From assembly GCA_038093515.1 (NCBI GenBank), contig JBBPSI010000016.1, positions 1 to 64,000 on the forward strand: a DNA stretch of 64,000 bases, in the 5' to 3' direction. This stretch comes from Butyriboletus loyo (Eukaryota; Basidiomycota; Agaricomycetes; Boletales; Boletaceae). A program made the translations under genes and the position numbers. How positions within the stretch are numbered: the first letter of the stretch is position 1; every line of letters starts with the position of its first letter. Below the pieces are notes generated by a model, which ran no database searches, had not been told where the DNA came from, and saw nothing but the letters and a program-made list of their open reading frames with translations. Positions 11,444 to 22,957 of the stretch are shown here, piece after piece.

Positions 11444-14400
11444 ATGTCCGACGATTTCTTTTCCAATGTCTCCGTCCGACCCAGCCCCCGTCCGCCCTCC
11501 GCCCTCCAAAACACACACGACGACTTTGCATACGCCATCTCTCTTCGCTTCGGTTCCGCTGACATTCGCACCGCCCGTCTCCTCCCTGGCGATCTTCCCA
11601 AAAATCACCAACGTACCCCATCCCACCCCCCGCCACCCTCCCCTTCCCCCCCTCCCCCCCGTCCCCGGACTCTCGCTCAACAACAGGCCTTCTCCTCCGT
11701 CCCACCCTCCGCCCTCGCCCCTTACCTTGCTGACCCTCGCTCCCTCATCCTCGACATCCGTCCTCACGCTGCCCACGCTGCCGCTCGCGTAAACCATGCC
11801 CTTTCCCTCTCCGTTCCAACAACCCTTCTCAAGCGCCCCCTTTTCTCCCTCTCAAAACTATCCCAGATGCTTCCCTCCCCTTCTTCCCGCGCCCGCTTTG
11901 CAGACTGGCCTTCTGCATCCTCCATCTTCGTCTACGATGCAGACTCCGCCTTCTCCCCCGATAACAGCATCATCGCCGGTCTCTTGCGCAAATTTCGTGC
12001 AGAGGGCTTCACAGGCGAGCTAGGCTGGCTCCGTGGCGGTTTTCAGGCCGTCTGGAGGGAGGCTCGCCATCTCGCCACCACAGAACTCCCCCCTGCAGAA
12101 GAAGACGACCCCGATCCCGCATCCTCATCCGGTACCCTCAGGACAACACATCTTCCAAAAGCTGCCTTTTCGCTCTCCTCCACCACAGTTGCCTTTCCCC
12201 CCCAACTCGTTACTATCCCTGGATCCAATACCCTCCCAAACACCCCTGCCCCATCAGCTTCTCGGGCCGCTAACCCCTTCTTTGACACTATTCGCCAGAA
12301 CGTAGAACTTTCCCACGGTATAACTGAGCGTATTCCCTTGCGCCTTCCGAGACGTGTCAGGAGACGAATTCACGATCTACCCTTTCCATGGTTGCAGGAC
12401 ATGGCTCGTCGCTCTGCCCTGAGACGTGCATCCGCTCCCCGTCATCCAGGTCTTGATAGTCTCGAATCCGGTTCCGAGTCCAGCGACGATCCTCATACAT
12501 CCGATCCTGACGAGAACGATCCAAATGTGGAGGAGGGCACCGAAGCACTCGCAATGCAGTTCTATCGCATCGAACTTGCCGAACAACGACGGTTGCGCTC
12601 AATCATGGACCATCATACCAGGGAAAGCGAACTCGCTGGATTTGCTTCCTCTGCCAAGCCACGTACAATCCTCAGCAGCGCGAGCATCGACGGCCAAGGC
12701 GGAGTGAGCGTGCGAACCGGCGCAAAGTCGGTGCCCGGCACGCCTCATCCCGCCGACTTTCCTTTTTCGATTACTGCCGGCGTAGAAAAGGGCACAAAGA
12801 ACAGGTGGGTTGTTTCTGGAAAGTGATCCATGTTCGGTCACCTGTTTTCATTTTACTTGCTGTGATTCGCTCGTCTGGGCCATGGATATGGTCGCGCCGA
12901 CATCGCAGGGCAAAACCTTTCGCGTACTCGATCACCCTACCTTGGTAAGGGCTCTTTGTGAGGCCCCTATCTTGGCGCGCGTGATATTACTTTTGTTTGT
13001 TGGAGTATACCTGCTCAACCGTTTCTCCTCGACTTGCAGGTACACCCATATCTGGCCTTTCGAGCATGCGCGCGTCCGGCTTCATGATAGTCGTCATCAG
13101 GGTTCACATTCAGGCAGGCGAGATAAACCCAAGGCTTCAGAACGCGGTCGGAGTACGAGAGACCGATCCGGAGGGAAAGGCAAAGAAAGGGAGGAGCAAG
13201 GTCAGATGCAAGACAAGCAACGTCGGAGCCGGTCGGGTCCCGGGTTTGGTAAAAGCCAGGATCAAGAAATGGTCAGTACTTCTCCGAGTTATTCTTTCTA
13301 TTTCGATACGCGGACACTGGTCGCCAGGACTAGTGTGGGGTTTGACGCTGGACTAACCCATCAGACTTCGAACCCAAGTCCTAGTGTTCCTCGAGTGAAG
13401 ATTGAGTATGATGTCACGGAGCAAGATTCCAGTATGTCAGGACCACCCACACCAGCTACGGCACTTCCACTTCCGACACCTCCCTTTTATACGCCTATGG
13501 AGACCCCGAATTGTGCACGGTCGCCTCAATTGCTATTCCTCCCTTCTGGTATCGGTACGAATCCAGGTGCAAGGTTGGGAGGGACACAGTTTGCTCTGCC
13601 AGCGTCGAGCCTACCTTCTCTCGGACCGCTTACGTCGTTTCCACTGCGCTTACCGAACCGCCAAGGTGGTTTATTGCCAAGTATCGGAGAGCAAACACAG
13701 ACATCGGAATCGCTATCTTCATCTACTGCCCCTCTTGGCACCCTCCCCACTAGAGCGGGGACTGTTGGAGAGGCGGTAAACGATGCAGTGACGAAATGCG
13801 ATCTGTGGATGGAACCATCCCCGGTGGACGACTACGTGAATGCTTCGTATGTCCATCCTTTGGGCACGCGCAAGCACTACATTGCGACGCAAGGGCCATT
13901 ACCTTCGACATATGTCGATTTCTGGACGTGCGTCTTCGCAACTAGTTAACGGATGATCAATGCTGACTCCCTTTTTCCTTAGTCTCATTTGGGAACAAAA
14001 CGTACACGTCATCGTCATGCTCACTCGCGAGGTCGAAAATGCCGTAGTGAAATGTGGGTCGTACTGGACGGACACCGAATACGGCCCACTGAGGCTTGAA
14101 CTTCTCCACACTTCCCCGCCCATGTCCCCCAGTGCCAACCCGCCGTCCATGGATATCTCCAAGCAGGGCTTCTTCGCCATCCGTGAACCCCAGGGGAAAA
14201 CGAGCGGAACATCCAGAGATCAGCCCACATTGATTACACGCACGTTTGCTCTTGGCCACACGTCCTATCCTGGAGTTCCGCCACGGAGAATTACGCACCT
14301 ACAGTACCTCGATTGGTCAGACATGAATGTCCCAGAGGACCCGCGGGGCGTGCTTGACCTCATCAAAAAGGTCGAACAAGCTGTCACAGAGAGTACGCCA

Positions 14401-17037
14401 GGTCCTAGTCCGAGCGGAAGCTTCAGCCCCGGAAGCGGGACTGGCAGTCAGTCGGGCAGTCAGTCGCCGGACGCCGGGCTTGACCACAAGGGGTATGGCA
14501 CGTTGTTGTCCCCAACTAGTGCTGGTATCATGCCAGGGGAATGGAAGAGAAGGCGTGGAAGTGAATGGAGGCACCCCGAATTGGATTCGAAGACCGGTAT
14601 TTCTGCGTTTGCAATTGGCATGGCAGCCCCTGTGTTGTTGCATTGCTCAGCTGGGGTAGGGAGGACGGGAGGATTTATTGCCGTTGATGCAGTGCTGGAT
14701 GGCATAAGGAGAGAATTGCGAAAAAGTCGGGAGGAACGGAGGTTGATGAAGGCGTCGAGGACTAGTGCGGAGGGAAAGGTCGGCGTGAGCGATGTGGAGG
14801 CAAGCGGAGAGTTCAGTGTCGAAAGCACGGAAACGGAGGTCAACACTGCGGACAGTCATGGCGAGGAGTGCACCTCTGATGAAAGTGGACGCATGGATGT
14901 CGATGAACCGACCGTCGACAAGGCAGAGCAGACTCAGGATCCGCTCCATATGATCAACACGGTTCCAATTCATGTTTCTGCTGGGGACCGTACGAAAGGC
15001 CGCAGACGTCATTATTCCTCCAAGGACCCCTCTGGTGAGAAACGGTGCTCCAGTTCGGAATCGCTTGTGGTACATGTCCCTTATGCGGGAACGGACGACG
15101 TACCAGAGGGTACCAATGTTACCGGTATTGACCTTGGTGATCCCAGGGAGGTTGACTGGCAGTCCTCTTCTACACGTCAGTGGGTGGAACAGGTATCTGA
15201 CCAGACGCGTGCGCACGTGGAAGGGGGGAATCTTCCGCCGCCGCCGCCGCCGCCACCACCTCCGCTCCCACCTTCGAGCAGGGAGAGGTCCCCGGGGAGT
15301 ACCTCCAGTAGTGGTCCATCTGCACTTAATTCTGCGGACGGCTCCATGAATGGGAGTGCCAGTGCGAACGCTAGCGGAAGTGGAAATAGAGTGGAGCGAA
15401 AGAGCCATACGGGCAGCCCGACTGGCAGTGGAAGTGGAAGTAGGGGTCCGCCACCATCCTTGGTATCAAAACCAGGGTCTGGATCGTTTTCGTTTTCAAA
15501 CACGGGTTCCGGGACTGGTACGGGTTCTCGGTTTAGTTCAAGTTTGCCACGTGCCCGTTTGCGGGATAGTTCAGTCACCTCGATCTCTGCTGAATCTACG
15601 CATTCACTTTCGTTTGAACACGAGCTCAAATCGAATGCCCCGCTTCATCAGCCTTCGGCGATTCTTCCCAGTTCAAGCTCCAATATTGAAATCGACTGTC
15701 CCCCGCGTCCCATCTCCGTTCCGCTTCAACCCGCTTATCCGAGAACGGTGGGCCTTCAACGCACCGTTCACTCACGCTACGACAAACCGATGCTTGGGTT
15801 GTCGTCTGCTGCAAGTTTCTCGAGTCCTATCCTCCCACCTGCAGTCGTCAAAAGGGGTACCCCCTTCTTGGATGGTGACGCAGCTGAAGGCTCCGCGTCG
15901 CGGCCAAGCTCGGATCTATGCTCTGATGAGCTGCCGACCCCCCCTCAAGAGTTCGAGAGTGGAGAAAGTGCTGATGCAGAAGGGAGCGGGAAGAACAGTC
16001 ATGTACTGTCCGATGAATCAGAAGAACTCGCGGCTCCTACAAAGCCGGGAAGCAAGCTACGGCTCAATACCGAATCAGACTACCTGAAAGCTCCGGAGAC
16101 ATTGCATAGCAGTGGCTCTGCTGAGAATCCGCCTCTTCTACCTAGAGAAGGCGGAGAAAAGGCCATGATTCCACTGGTGCCCCACGTTCCGGACGATTCA
16201 GTACTGCAGCAGTTTCCAGCGGGTACTGGGGTTTTTGGTGCTTCTGAGCACGACCAGCGCGTTGCAGATCACCCGGTCATCGATTACAAGCTACCGCGAG
16301 AGCTCCACAGTGACTTATCACCGCCTCTCATCTCGTCGTTGAGAATGCCTGTTTGCATGGTTATCCAAGACATGCGGGAACAACGGATGAGTTTGTGTCA
16401 GAGCCTACGACAGTACGTTTTCGTTCATGCGGCTATAATTGAAGGCGCATTGAGGATAGTGGACGAAGAACGCGAGCTTTGGGGTGATAGCGGGACAAGC
16501 GATGACGCCAGCTCTGCTGAGGGGGAGCCCGGAGCGAGTATCAAGCGACGATCTGGTCTTGGTAAGGCCAAAGCGTGGTTCGGGGGGACGAATGAGGCTG
16601 AGGTGGTTGCCATGACTTCGGAGCTTGAGCATGGCGATATCCCCAATAGGTCCCGGTTGTATACCATCGTGCAACCCTCGAATCACTGGCGCTCGGAGGG
16701 CAATACTGGAGGCGACCAGGTCCCACCGGGCCCTACATTGTCCTCGTCGGGCATATCATCGCTGTCAAAAGGGAAACGCGGTCCCAGCCCTACCGAACTT
16801 CTCAGGGAAGACAAAACTGGCGCTCTGTCGTTGAATAAGCGTCCCAGTATCCATCGAAAAACAAGGAGCAACGAAGGCAACCAGTTCTCGTTCGAATCGG
16901 ATAAGTCCTCCCCGGTGGCATGTGAAACTAGTGGAGGGTCAAGAGATGTAACCGTGGGTGTGAGTGCGAGTCGATCCATACCAGCACGACCAGCAGTACC
17001 GGAAATGGGAGAACTCACATCCGGCAGCGCGTGGTAG
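11444..17037 (+). CDS. Protein tyrosine phosphatase with rhodanese domain
   Basis: Large Pyp/Ptp2-3-type phosphatase expected to dephosphorylate MAP kinases. Exons 11444-12804, 13040-13927 and 13983-17037 close to 1767 residues. A rhodanese-like region (about residues 85-210, LILDIRPHAAH to LRGGFQAVW) has no cysteine in its active-site loop (FVYDADS), as in the MAPK-docking modules of this family. The phosphatase domain opens with NRYTHIWPFEHARVRL and has YVNASYV, YIATQGPLP, a WPD-like loop written DWSDMNVP, the signature HCSAGVGRTG (14641-14670) and the Q-loop LRQYVFVH (near 16411). About 590 residues rich in Ser, Gly and Pro, including a polyproline run near 15235, separate signature and Q-loop, where roughly 45 are usual. 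The stretch 13272-13364 has splice-like ends but also reads through in frame, so it may be a retained or optional intron. Confidence 0.93.
12909..12944 (+). other. Possible 36-base cassette exon in the phosphatase
   Basis: Within the first intron (12805-13039) lies a 36-base segment preceded by CGCAG and followed by GTAAGG. Including it keeps the reading frame and adds 12 residues just before the first catalytic-domain motif. Skipping it gives the standard family junction NRYTHIWPF. I therefore take skipping as the main form and inclusion as a possible alternative or cryptic exon. Confidence 0.35.
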
Positions 17038-19448
17038 CGACCGAGCAATTTTCCAATCGATTTGTGGTAGGTGCTATATCGTACACATGATCTAATCAGT
17101 ACCAACTCCCTGCAGCGTGCTGTGATCTTCTCATTTAGATGAAATGCTGCTAGTTAGACAAGCGACTCCACTGATCACCACATCTTCCGCGCGCAGTCTC
17201 CACCATGCTAGGTATTCCAGCAGGGATGGTATTTCTACACACGATACACGCTCTGGAGGGGTCGGCCCCCGTTTTTGGACGATATCGCTCGCATCTAGCT
17301 AATTAATGCGTTGATCCCCAAGTTCTGTTTTGATTCGATGCTCAATCCATCATCGTATTAGATCACCCCAAACTCTACCCAGATATCACCGATCCGCCCC
17401 CATTTTTCATGTATCTAGTGTTCACCCCCTGCATTTACGTCCGAGGATTGTGGAGCGTGTGGTGTGACTTGCCATTTGGTTTGTTCTCTCGATGGCAGAT
17501 GCAGTCGAGGTCAATGTACATGTCCCTGCATCTGAGCGGTTCAAGAGCCCCCACCCGAGCATGGGTACAGGGAGTCCGGACCGATGAATGCCCGGCCGGA
17601 TAAGTCAACCACTTTTCCCGAGTGCCATAGAAAGACTAGTCACTGCGAAAACGAAGTGTACTCACAAAGGACTGGACACTTGGCCATCATCAGCAAATTA
17701 AACAATTACTTTACAACACTTTGGCTGCTTTGCTGGTTTCACCAAGCTGGCAAGCATGTAAAGCACCCCAAGCGACTCGAGCAAAATTTACTTAACAACA
17801 CTTTAATTGCCTTGTTAATATCACCAACCAGACAAGTGTAAGCGACTAAGCATAAAAGCTTGCCAAAGTGCACTAAGCACACTACGAGTATAAAATGTAC
17901 ATGGTAAACCAACGAAAAGGGGGCAAGAGAATGGAGGCCATTTTGCGAACTGGTCTGGCGTAACGCAGGGGTGAGGAGTGGGGCGGTAATTTGGCGAATG
18001 GGTTTGGTGACAGGGAACAGTCAGATCGAGTGCAGGAGATGCGGGCAAGTAGGTTGGCGGAGTAGACGACGTAGGCGACATTGCGTACGGTGAAATTATG
18101 AAGGGTGATGCTAGCACCACCGAACTTATATGATATAAGTAAACCTGGGTATTTGTATTTGAGGGGTATTGCAAGGCATATCTTATTCTTGAAGGGTTTT
18201 GCGACGGACCGGAAAGTTGGACATGGCGGTATGAGACAAAGAGACCTGACGAGAAGAAAAAAACGCAGAGGTAAAGACGACGGTGACTAGTGACTGGTGC
18301 CAGCTATCCGGACATCGAGATGCTTGGATGAGGACGGTTATGTTATCGATTTGCGCAGGTCCGCAGCTCGCAAATCGCCGGGCGATTAGTTTCGGCAATA
18401 GTTTACACTTGAAATTTGGCCATATTTCTTTTGTTTGTTCGAATTTCAAGAATAATATCTTTTTGTGCATGATTAATTTATTTGAGGTTTCCACACACAT
18501 TTAGGCTGCGACAAGACTTGTTATTTACGCCGACGTTTAGGAAAAGCCAACGCGTTCGCCGATACTCAAGTTTGGGTCTACATATTGTCGATCGGGAAAA
18601 CTTCTAGCCTTGCCATTGCCCGAATATTTCAACTGTAGACTTTGCGTTTCGGACGGCATTTTCTCTCGACTTAAATTCTGCAAAATGCGTTGTGTATAAT
18701 ATTATGTTGCAGTGCAGCGCGAATGATCGTCCACCCACGTGATCTTGTCATCGTGGCACAGGGGGACCAGCGCGCGCTGGGTCATGCAGTTCTCTCGATT
18801 TCAAGAATATGCTTTGTAACAGCAGCGTTGGGTGCGTCGTCGCCTCGTGTTACTGCTCACTCAAACTGCGAAATACATTGTGGGCAGGTTCGTCCTTCGG
18901 CGTTGTCAACGTTAACAGCTGGAGGGAGAGGGGCGGGATGGCACGAGTGACGAAGAAAGCGAGATGACGCACCTAGTGAGACAACAGGAAACCGGGAAGG
19001 CTCCCTCTGAAACTGGTACTGGAGTCTCACCAGGCACTATCATGACCACGTAGACGACAGGAGGTGGCGACCAACCCTAGCACGACAGCTCCACGCAATC
19101 AATTAAAGTTTGAACACAACGCATGAGATTCTTCATGACTGCGTGTCCGTGTATGACTCCAAGGTTTTTATTTTTCTTCGCTGCGCAAAATAGAATATGA
19201 TGATATGTGAAACAAGGTAGGGCGATTATAGTGCCAGTGGAGAACTTCGATAAGCGTGGCGTATGGAGATACTAGGAAACGTAGTAAAAGAAGAAGTTGT
19301 CAAGAAAAGCAGAGGGGTATCCCCGTCAGCTGCATGTAACAAGAGAGGGGAGGAGAACAGCCCAAGAGAAGCGCATCACTTGAAAGAACTCGTCGGTCGG
19401 AAGAAAAAGCCAACCTCCACTATTTTTACGCCTCATGACATCGTATCA
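17038..19448. other. Gene-poor convergent intergenic region
   Basis: About 2.4 kb between two convergent genes. Open frames are short (60-120 codons), overlap on both strands and show no known motif. There is one imperfect direct duplication near 17700-17850. Long A/T runs and the lack of splice-linked frames argue against a protein gene; a non-coding RNA cannot be excluded. Confidence 0.4.
17700..17850 (+). repeat. Imperfect direct repeat, two units of about 70 bases
   Basis: Two neighbouring segments, about 17700-17775 and 17780-17850, share the order TTTACAACACTTT / TTAACAACACTTT, then TTTCACCAA / ATATCACCAA and a closing AAGCGACT. They differ by substitutions and small gaps, suggesting an old tandem duplication. 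Confidence 0.45.
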
Positions 19449-20788
19449 TCAACACCCATCGCAAGATTGTCCGCATTGGCATCCGTCGGCCGGACAACTA
19501 CACTGACCGTGACAACATTCGAGCTTGGGAATCTTGACAAGCCCAAATGCGACGCCGCGTCCATCTGCCTCTGTTGACGATCCTGAGAAAAGTTCGCAAG
19601 GGTATACAGTAATGTGCCCCGGATCTAGCTCCGATCGGCGATTCGATGGTGGGTTGGGAAGTGCAGCTGCGCGCGCAAAGAAGATATCCACAAGACTCCC
19701 ATCGCGACTCGATGTATCTTGGCCAGGTAGTTCGATGCCAGCGGTACGATCTACGCAATGATTACATCCCTCACGGCAATCCTTGTGATGTTTCTCAGCA
19801 TAGCGAGCAGTACGATGCTCGACGCACCCTGGACACGTACAGTTGAAACCACACGTGCATCCAGATCCTGCAATAGATGTAATCGTACTGAGTGGTGGGA
19901 TGGTGGGAAACTCGGGAAGAGAAGTTGAAGGGATCGGCCCGACGAGGATCGGAGGTAATTCTAGATGGGCAGAAGGAGCGGCATCTAGCACACTAGGTCG
20001 CTCGTCCGCACAGCAAGACACAGGTGGTGGGTCGGAAGTGTGCTTGGAGGCAGAATTCTGCGCTGGTAGATCACGGAACATCGCTGCTGCCTCGGCGAGG
20101 GTCTGCAGTCCGTAGTCCGAGCATATCTCCCCAGAAGAACTGGGTCCGGCGATGCAGGATGTTCTTCTGCACGTGCACTGCCGTACGTCCTTACAGTGAC
20201 AAGGATTGAGAAGCGAATCCACTGTGTGGGAATGTAATAAGGGTTGAGATAAATGCTCGTACTCGATCCTCACCTCTTTGCCTTGCGTCAGGAGGCGATG
20301 AAGCAGTGGTAGGTTGAAGTGCATCGGAGATTCCGTTGGGTAGAGTAGGCACGCTAGGCATGAAGCGCCGGGCTAGAGAATGGGCGCGCGTGAGTGTTCT
20401 GCTCAACTATTCCTGCTGTAGCATACTCGCGTTTCCTGTCTGGGCGGGCGGCGGGGATGGGGACTTTGTCGACAGCAGGCCGACGGGGGGTGCAAGTGCA
20501 CTTGGAATGTACACGTTTTTCCTGGCGTAGTTCGCGACATTTGGGACATTGAGAAACAGGGCGACCCTTCTTCTTCACCTCAAACAATGGGCGCTCGGTG
20601 TGATGACACGACGAAGATCTATGCCCTTTGATGCACGCTTCGCTGGAGATCACCGGTCAACGATAAGTTGCAGTAGCGCAGTGATAAGTTGGGCATACCA
20701 CGCAAACTTTTTCTCGTTCACAAATACCTGCGGTTACGGGTAGTATGACTCTGATGGGCTGACAGAATAGGAATGGGCGACGAACCAT
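19449..20788 (-). CDS. Copper-fist transcription factor
   Basis: Copper-sensing regulator of the Ace1/Mac1/Cuf1 type, expected to act in the nucleus on metal-homeostasis genes. The N-terminal copper fist reads VFVNEKKFAC, then EACIKGHRSSSCHHTERPLF and KKKGRPVSQCPKC, with the zinc ligands and the basic GRP hook present. Later come three further cysteine clusters: CHCKDVRQCTC, CTCGFNCTCPGC with a following Cys/His stretch, and CCHGQCSCPADGCQCG at the C-terminus. These look like Cu(I)-binding activation regions. The gene has short exons. The first holds only ATG (20786-20788), the second is 20699-20727, and the third begins at 20642. A later acceptor at a CCTAG site restores the frame after KR, and the last exon ends in TGA at 19449-19451. 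The ATG-only exon uses a GTTCGT donor, the least certain join. Confidence 0.9.
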
Positions 20789-22230
20789 AGCAGGGTGCTT
20801 TATTCCATTCAGTTCAGAGGGGGATGGGACTGTACCCTAGAGACCGGGTGCTGGTATTTATCACGGGAAATGGGCGCCTGTGAATGTATCAAGAATTGCC
20901 AAGCCATACAGTTGCGTTTCTCCAGACCAACCGTTTTTGGCGAGCTCGGATGCTTCCGACAACAACAATCCTGATAATCCAAGGAACCAACCAGTTACGT
21001 CTTGCAAGTACAACGTAAGCTGAGATTCAGCTGCGTGTTTGACAAATGTTCTTGTCACACATGTCGTGAGTGCCCACTCAATGCCCACTGGCGAGATCTT
21101 TTGGACGCCCTGAAACCTTCATAGATCCACAAGGCAACAACTTTGAAGCTCAGCGAGTCCCACGCAGCGCCTTCTTGATCCAACTACCCATCTCATCTCA
21201 TCTCAAGCTGTTCTGCTCGGTGATGAATGGAGGCATATTTGCCATTTAGCGACTTTCCTTATCTCTGAGCGCAGCCCGTACTGCGGCCGTCCAGAATTGC
21301 CTCAATATCTATCCCGTGACCCTTTAATTGCGCAGTTCCAGTACTCGAGTAGCAACACCCACAGTGGTATCCTCCGATGCCAGCGGTTCGCTACTTTAGA
21401 CTTTTTTTCAAACTCGTACAGCACCATTTCAGATCGTCGCAGCTGTCCGGAAATCTCGCGCATGTACATCCCTGCCACTTGTTAAATACTGCACATCCGA
21501 GTCAATGGTATAGCACAACGAGAAAGAAGGTAAGTTCGATGAAACAATGAACAGTAAGCTCACTTGACGACTAGATCCTCGTCCATTGCATCGTCCGAGT
21601 CCACGTCAATCCTGGTGCTATCTTAGTCGCAAGTCAATCTCCGGCACAAGCATCTTCACTAACTCGGCCTCGTGCACGCAGGGGACAACAGTAGCGAGTT
21701 TTCGGGCAGCTTCCTCTCTCCGCTCCTGTTTCCGCTTTACATTCTCACGATTTTGTTTACGACTTGATTGTCATAACTGACTTGACGAAGCCACCGCTTT
21801 TTTTCTGCTCCGCATGCGCTGTCGATCTTGGCGCGCTTTTACAAGTATTTGCAGTATGAAAGATTTCTTCATGTATGCGCCTGTGTTCTCTTTCTTGTAT
21901 CGAAAGCGTGCACTGACTTTCTGGGTCAAAACCTCGATCCCACTGTTTGGTTTTGACTCCTCCGCGAGGCTGGGTCTGAGCCAGGTTCCGAGTTACTGGG
22001 AGGAGCACCGTCGAGAGAGAGGTGAGTTTTCTTTGCTTGTTCAAGCTCAAGGTTGGCCGTTTAACTGAGCCATGTGACGTTTCTGTGCATCAAACCGTTT
22101 CCTGCTATGTTTCCAGCGGTCCCTTGGGTCGTAGAGGGGCATTGATGCTTGTTTACATAACCACATTGTCGACAGAGAGTGAGACCTCCCGGCTTGCCTC
22201 TTTTAGACAACTGGTCGCGAGTCTACCTCC
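20789..22230. other. Intergenic region with unassigned open stretches
   Basis: No gene can be supported. The best stretch is minus-strand 20861-21110, which reads GWFLGLSGLLLSEASEL in an open frame but has no ATG and no recognisable partner exons; it could be a relic of a secreted enzyme gene. Another minus-strand open stretch at 21757-22050 shows no known domain. Confidence 0.3.
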
Positions 22231-22233
22231 CGG

Positions 22234-22957
22234 CGGCCTATGGCGGAACATCTGCACATATATTCACACCGCAATTATTTCGTCCGATCGCAGTTTATTA
22301 TCACCCGCCACGCTGTGCTCCGTGCAATTCACGCCGCATTCTCTCTGTTTTCGTCCGATCGTAGTTTATTATCACCCGCCGCGCTGCGCTTCGTGCAAAT
22401 GATTCACAGTCGCACTCGATTCTGTCTTGCAATACAAGTATAAAGAATGTTATCATACATCACACATATGTAGTAGTCAGAGTTACACCAACTGTATATG
22501 AGGGACTTGGTAAAGTTACTACTCTAGTTCCATGGTGTGCTCCTCAAGCATGGGTTTCGCATAAACTAATGCAACAAACACCTCGTTACCCATTCCCAGA
22601 TGGTGTTCCCTGGGTACCCATTTGAGCGGGATGTTGAGAAGACTTTTGAATCCACGTTTGAAGTGCTGGGTGACATTGAATTGGCCGCCTAGTTGTAAGA
22701 GAACGGCAGTACTAGTGAATGAATTTTATTTTGATTGTTATAACGGTGCTACTATGTATCACAACAGAGCTTTCTCGAGTGCGGCTGTGAATTGCATGGA
22801 GTGCGGCGCGGCAGGTGATAGTAGGCCGTGACCAGACGAAAAAAAGAGAGAGTGCGGCCATGAATTGCACGGAGCGCAGCGCGGCGGGTGATAATAAACT
22901 GCGATCGGACGAAATAATTGCGGTGGGAATATATGTACAGATGTTCCGCCATAGCGG
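22234..22957. mobile_element. Foldback (MITE-like) element with repeated arms
   Basis: The segment at about 22238-22430 reappears in inverted orientation at about 22765-22953, with long near-identical runs beginning TGGCGGAACATCTG. Each arm is itself built of two units of roughly 71 bases. In the left arm both units contain TTTCGTCCGATCG, starting at 22278 and 22349. The central 330 bases show no transposase. Such a structure would fold into a long hairpin and fits a non-autonomous foldback or MITE-type DNA element. I cannot define target-site duplications with confidence. Confidence 0.7.

Noticed and set aside
11178..11705. Minus-strand frame containing MSQVQTLLDVIARDV upstream of the Mdv1 start
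   Set aside because: No intron of workable length joins it in phase to the Mdv1 exons, and it overlaps the start of the phosphatase. It could be leader, so I did not call a gene.
14460..15629. Long minus-strand open frames inside the phosphatase gene
   Set aside because: They are opposite to Ser/Gly/Pro-rich coding sequence, whose complement is naturally free of stops; no domain is present.
17409..17603. Plus-strand frame with a hydrophobic start (MYLVFTPCIYVRGLW)
   Set aside because: It is short, lacks homology and has no partner exons; chance occurrence is likely.
20861..21110. Relic of a secreted glycosidase (GWFLGLSGLLLSEASEL)
   Set aside because: The resemblance to GH76-type enzymes rests on a few residues; no start, no catalytic motif and no neighbouring exons were found.
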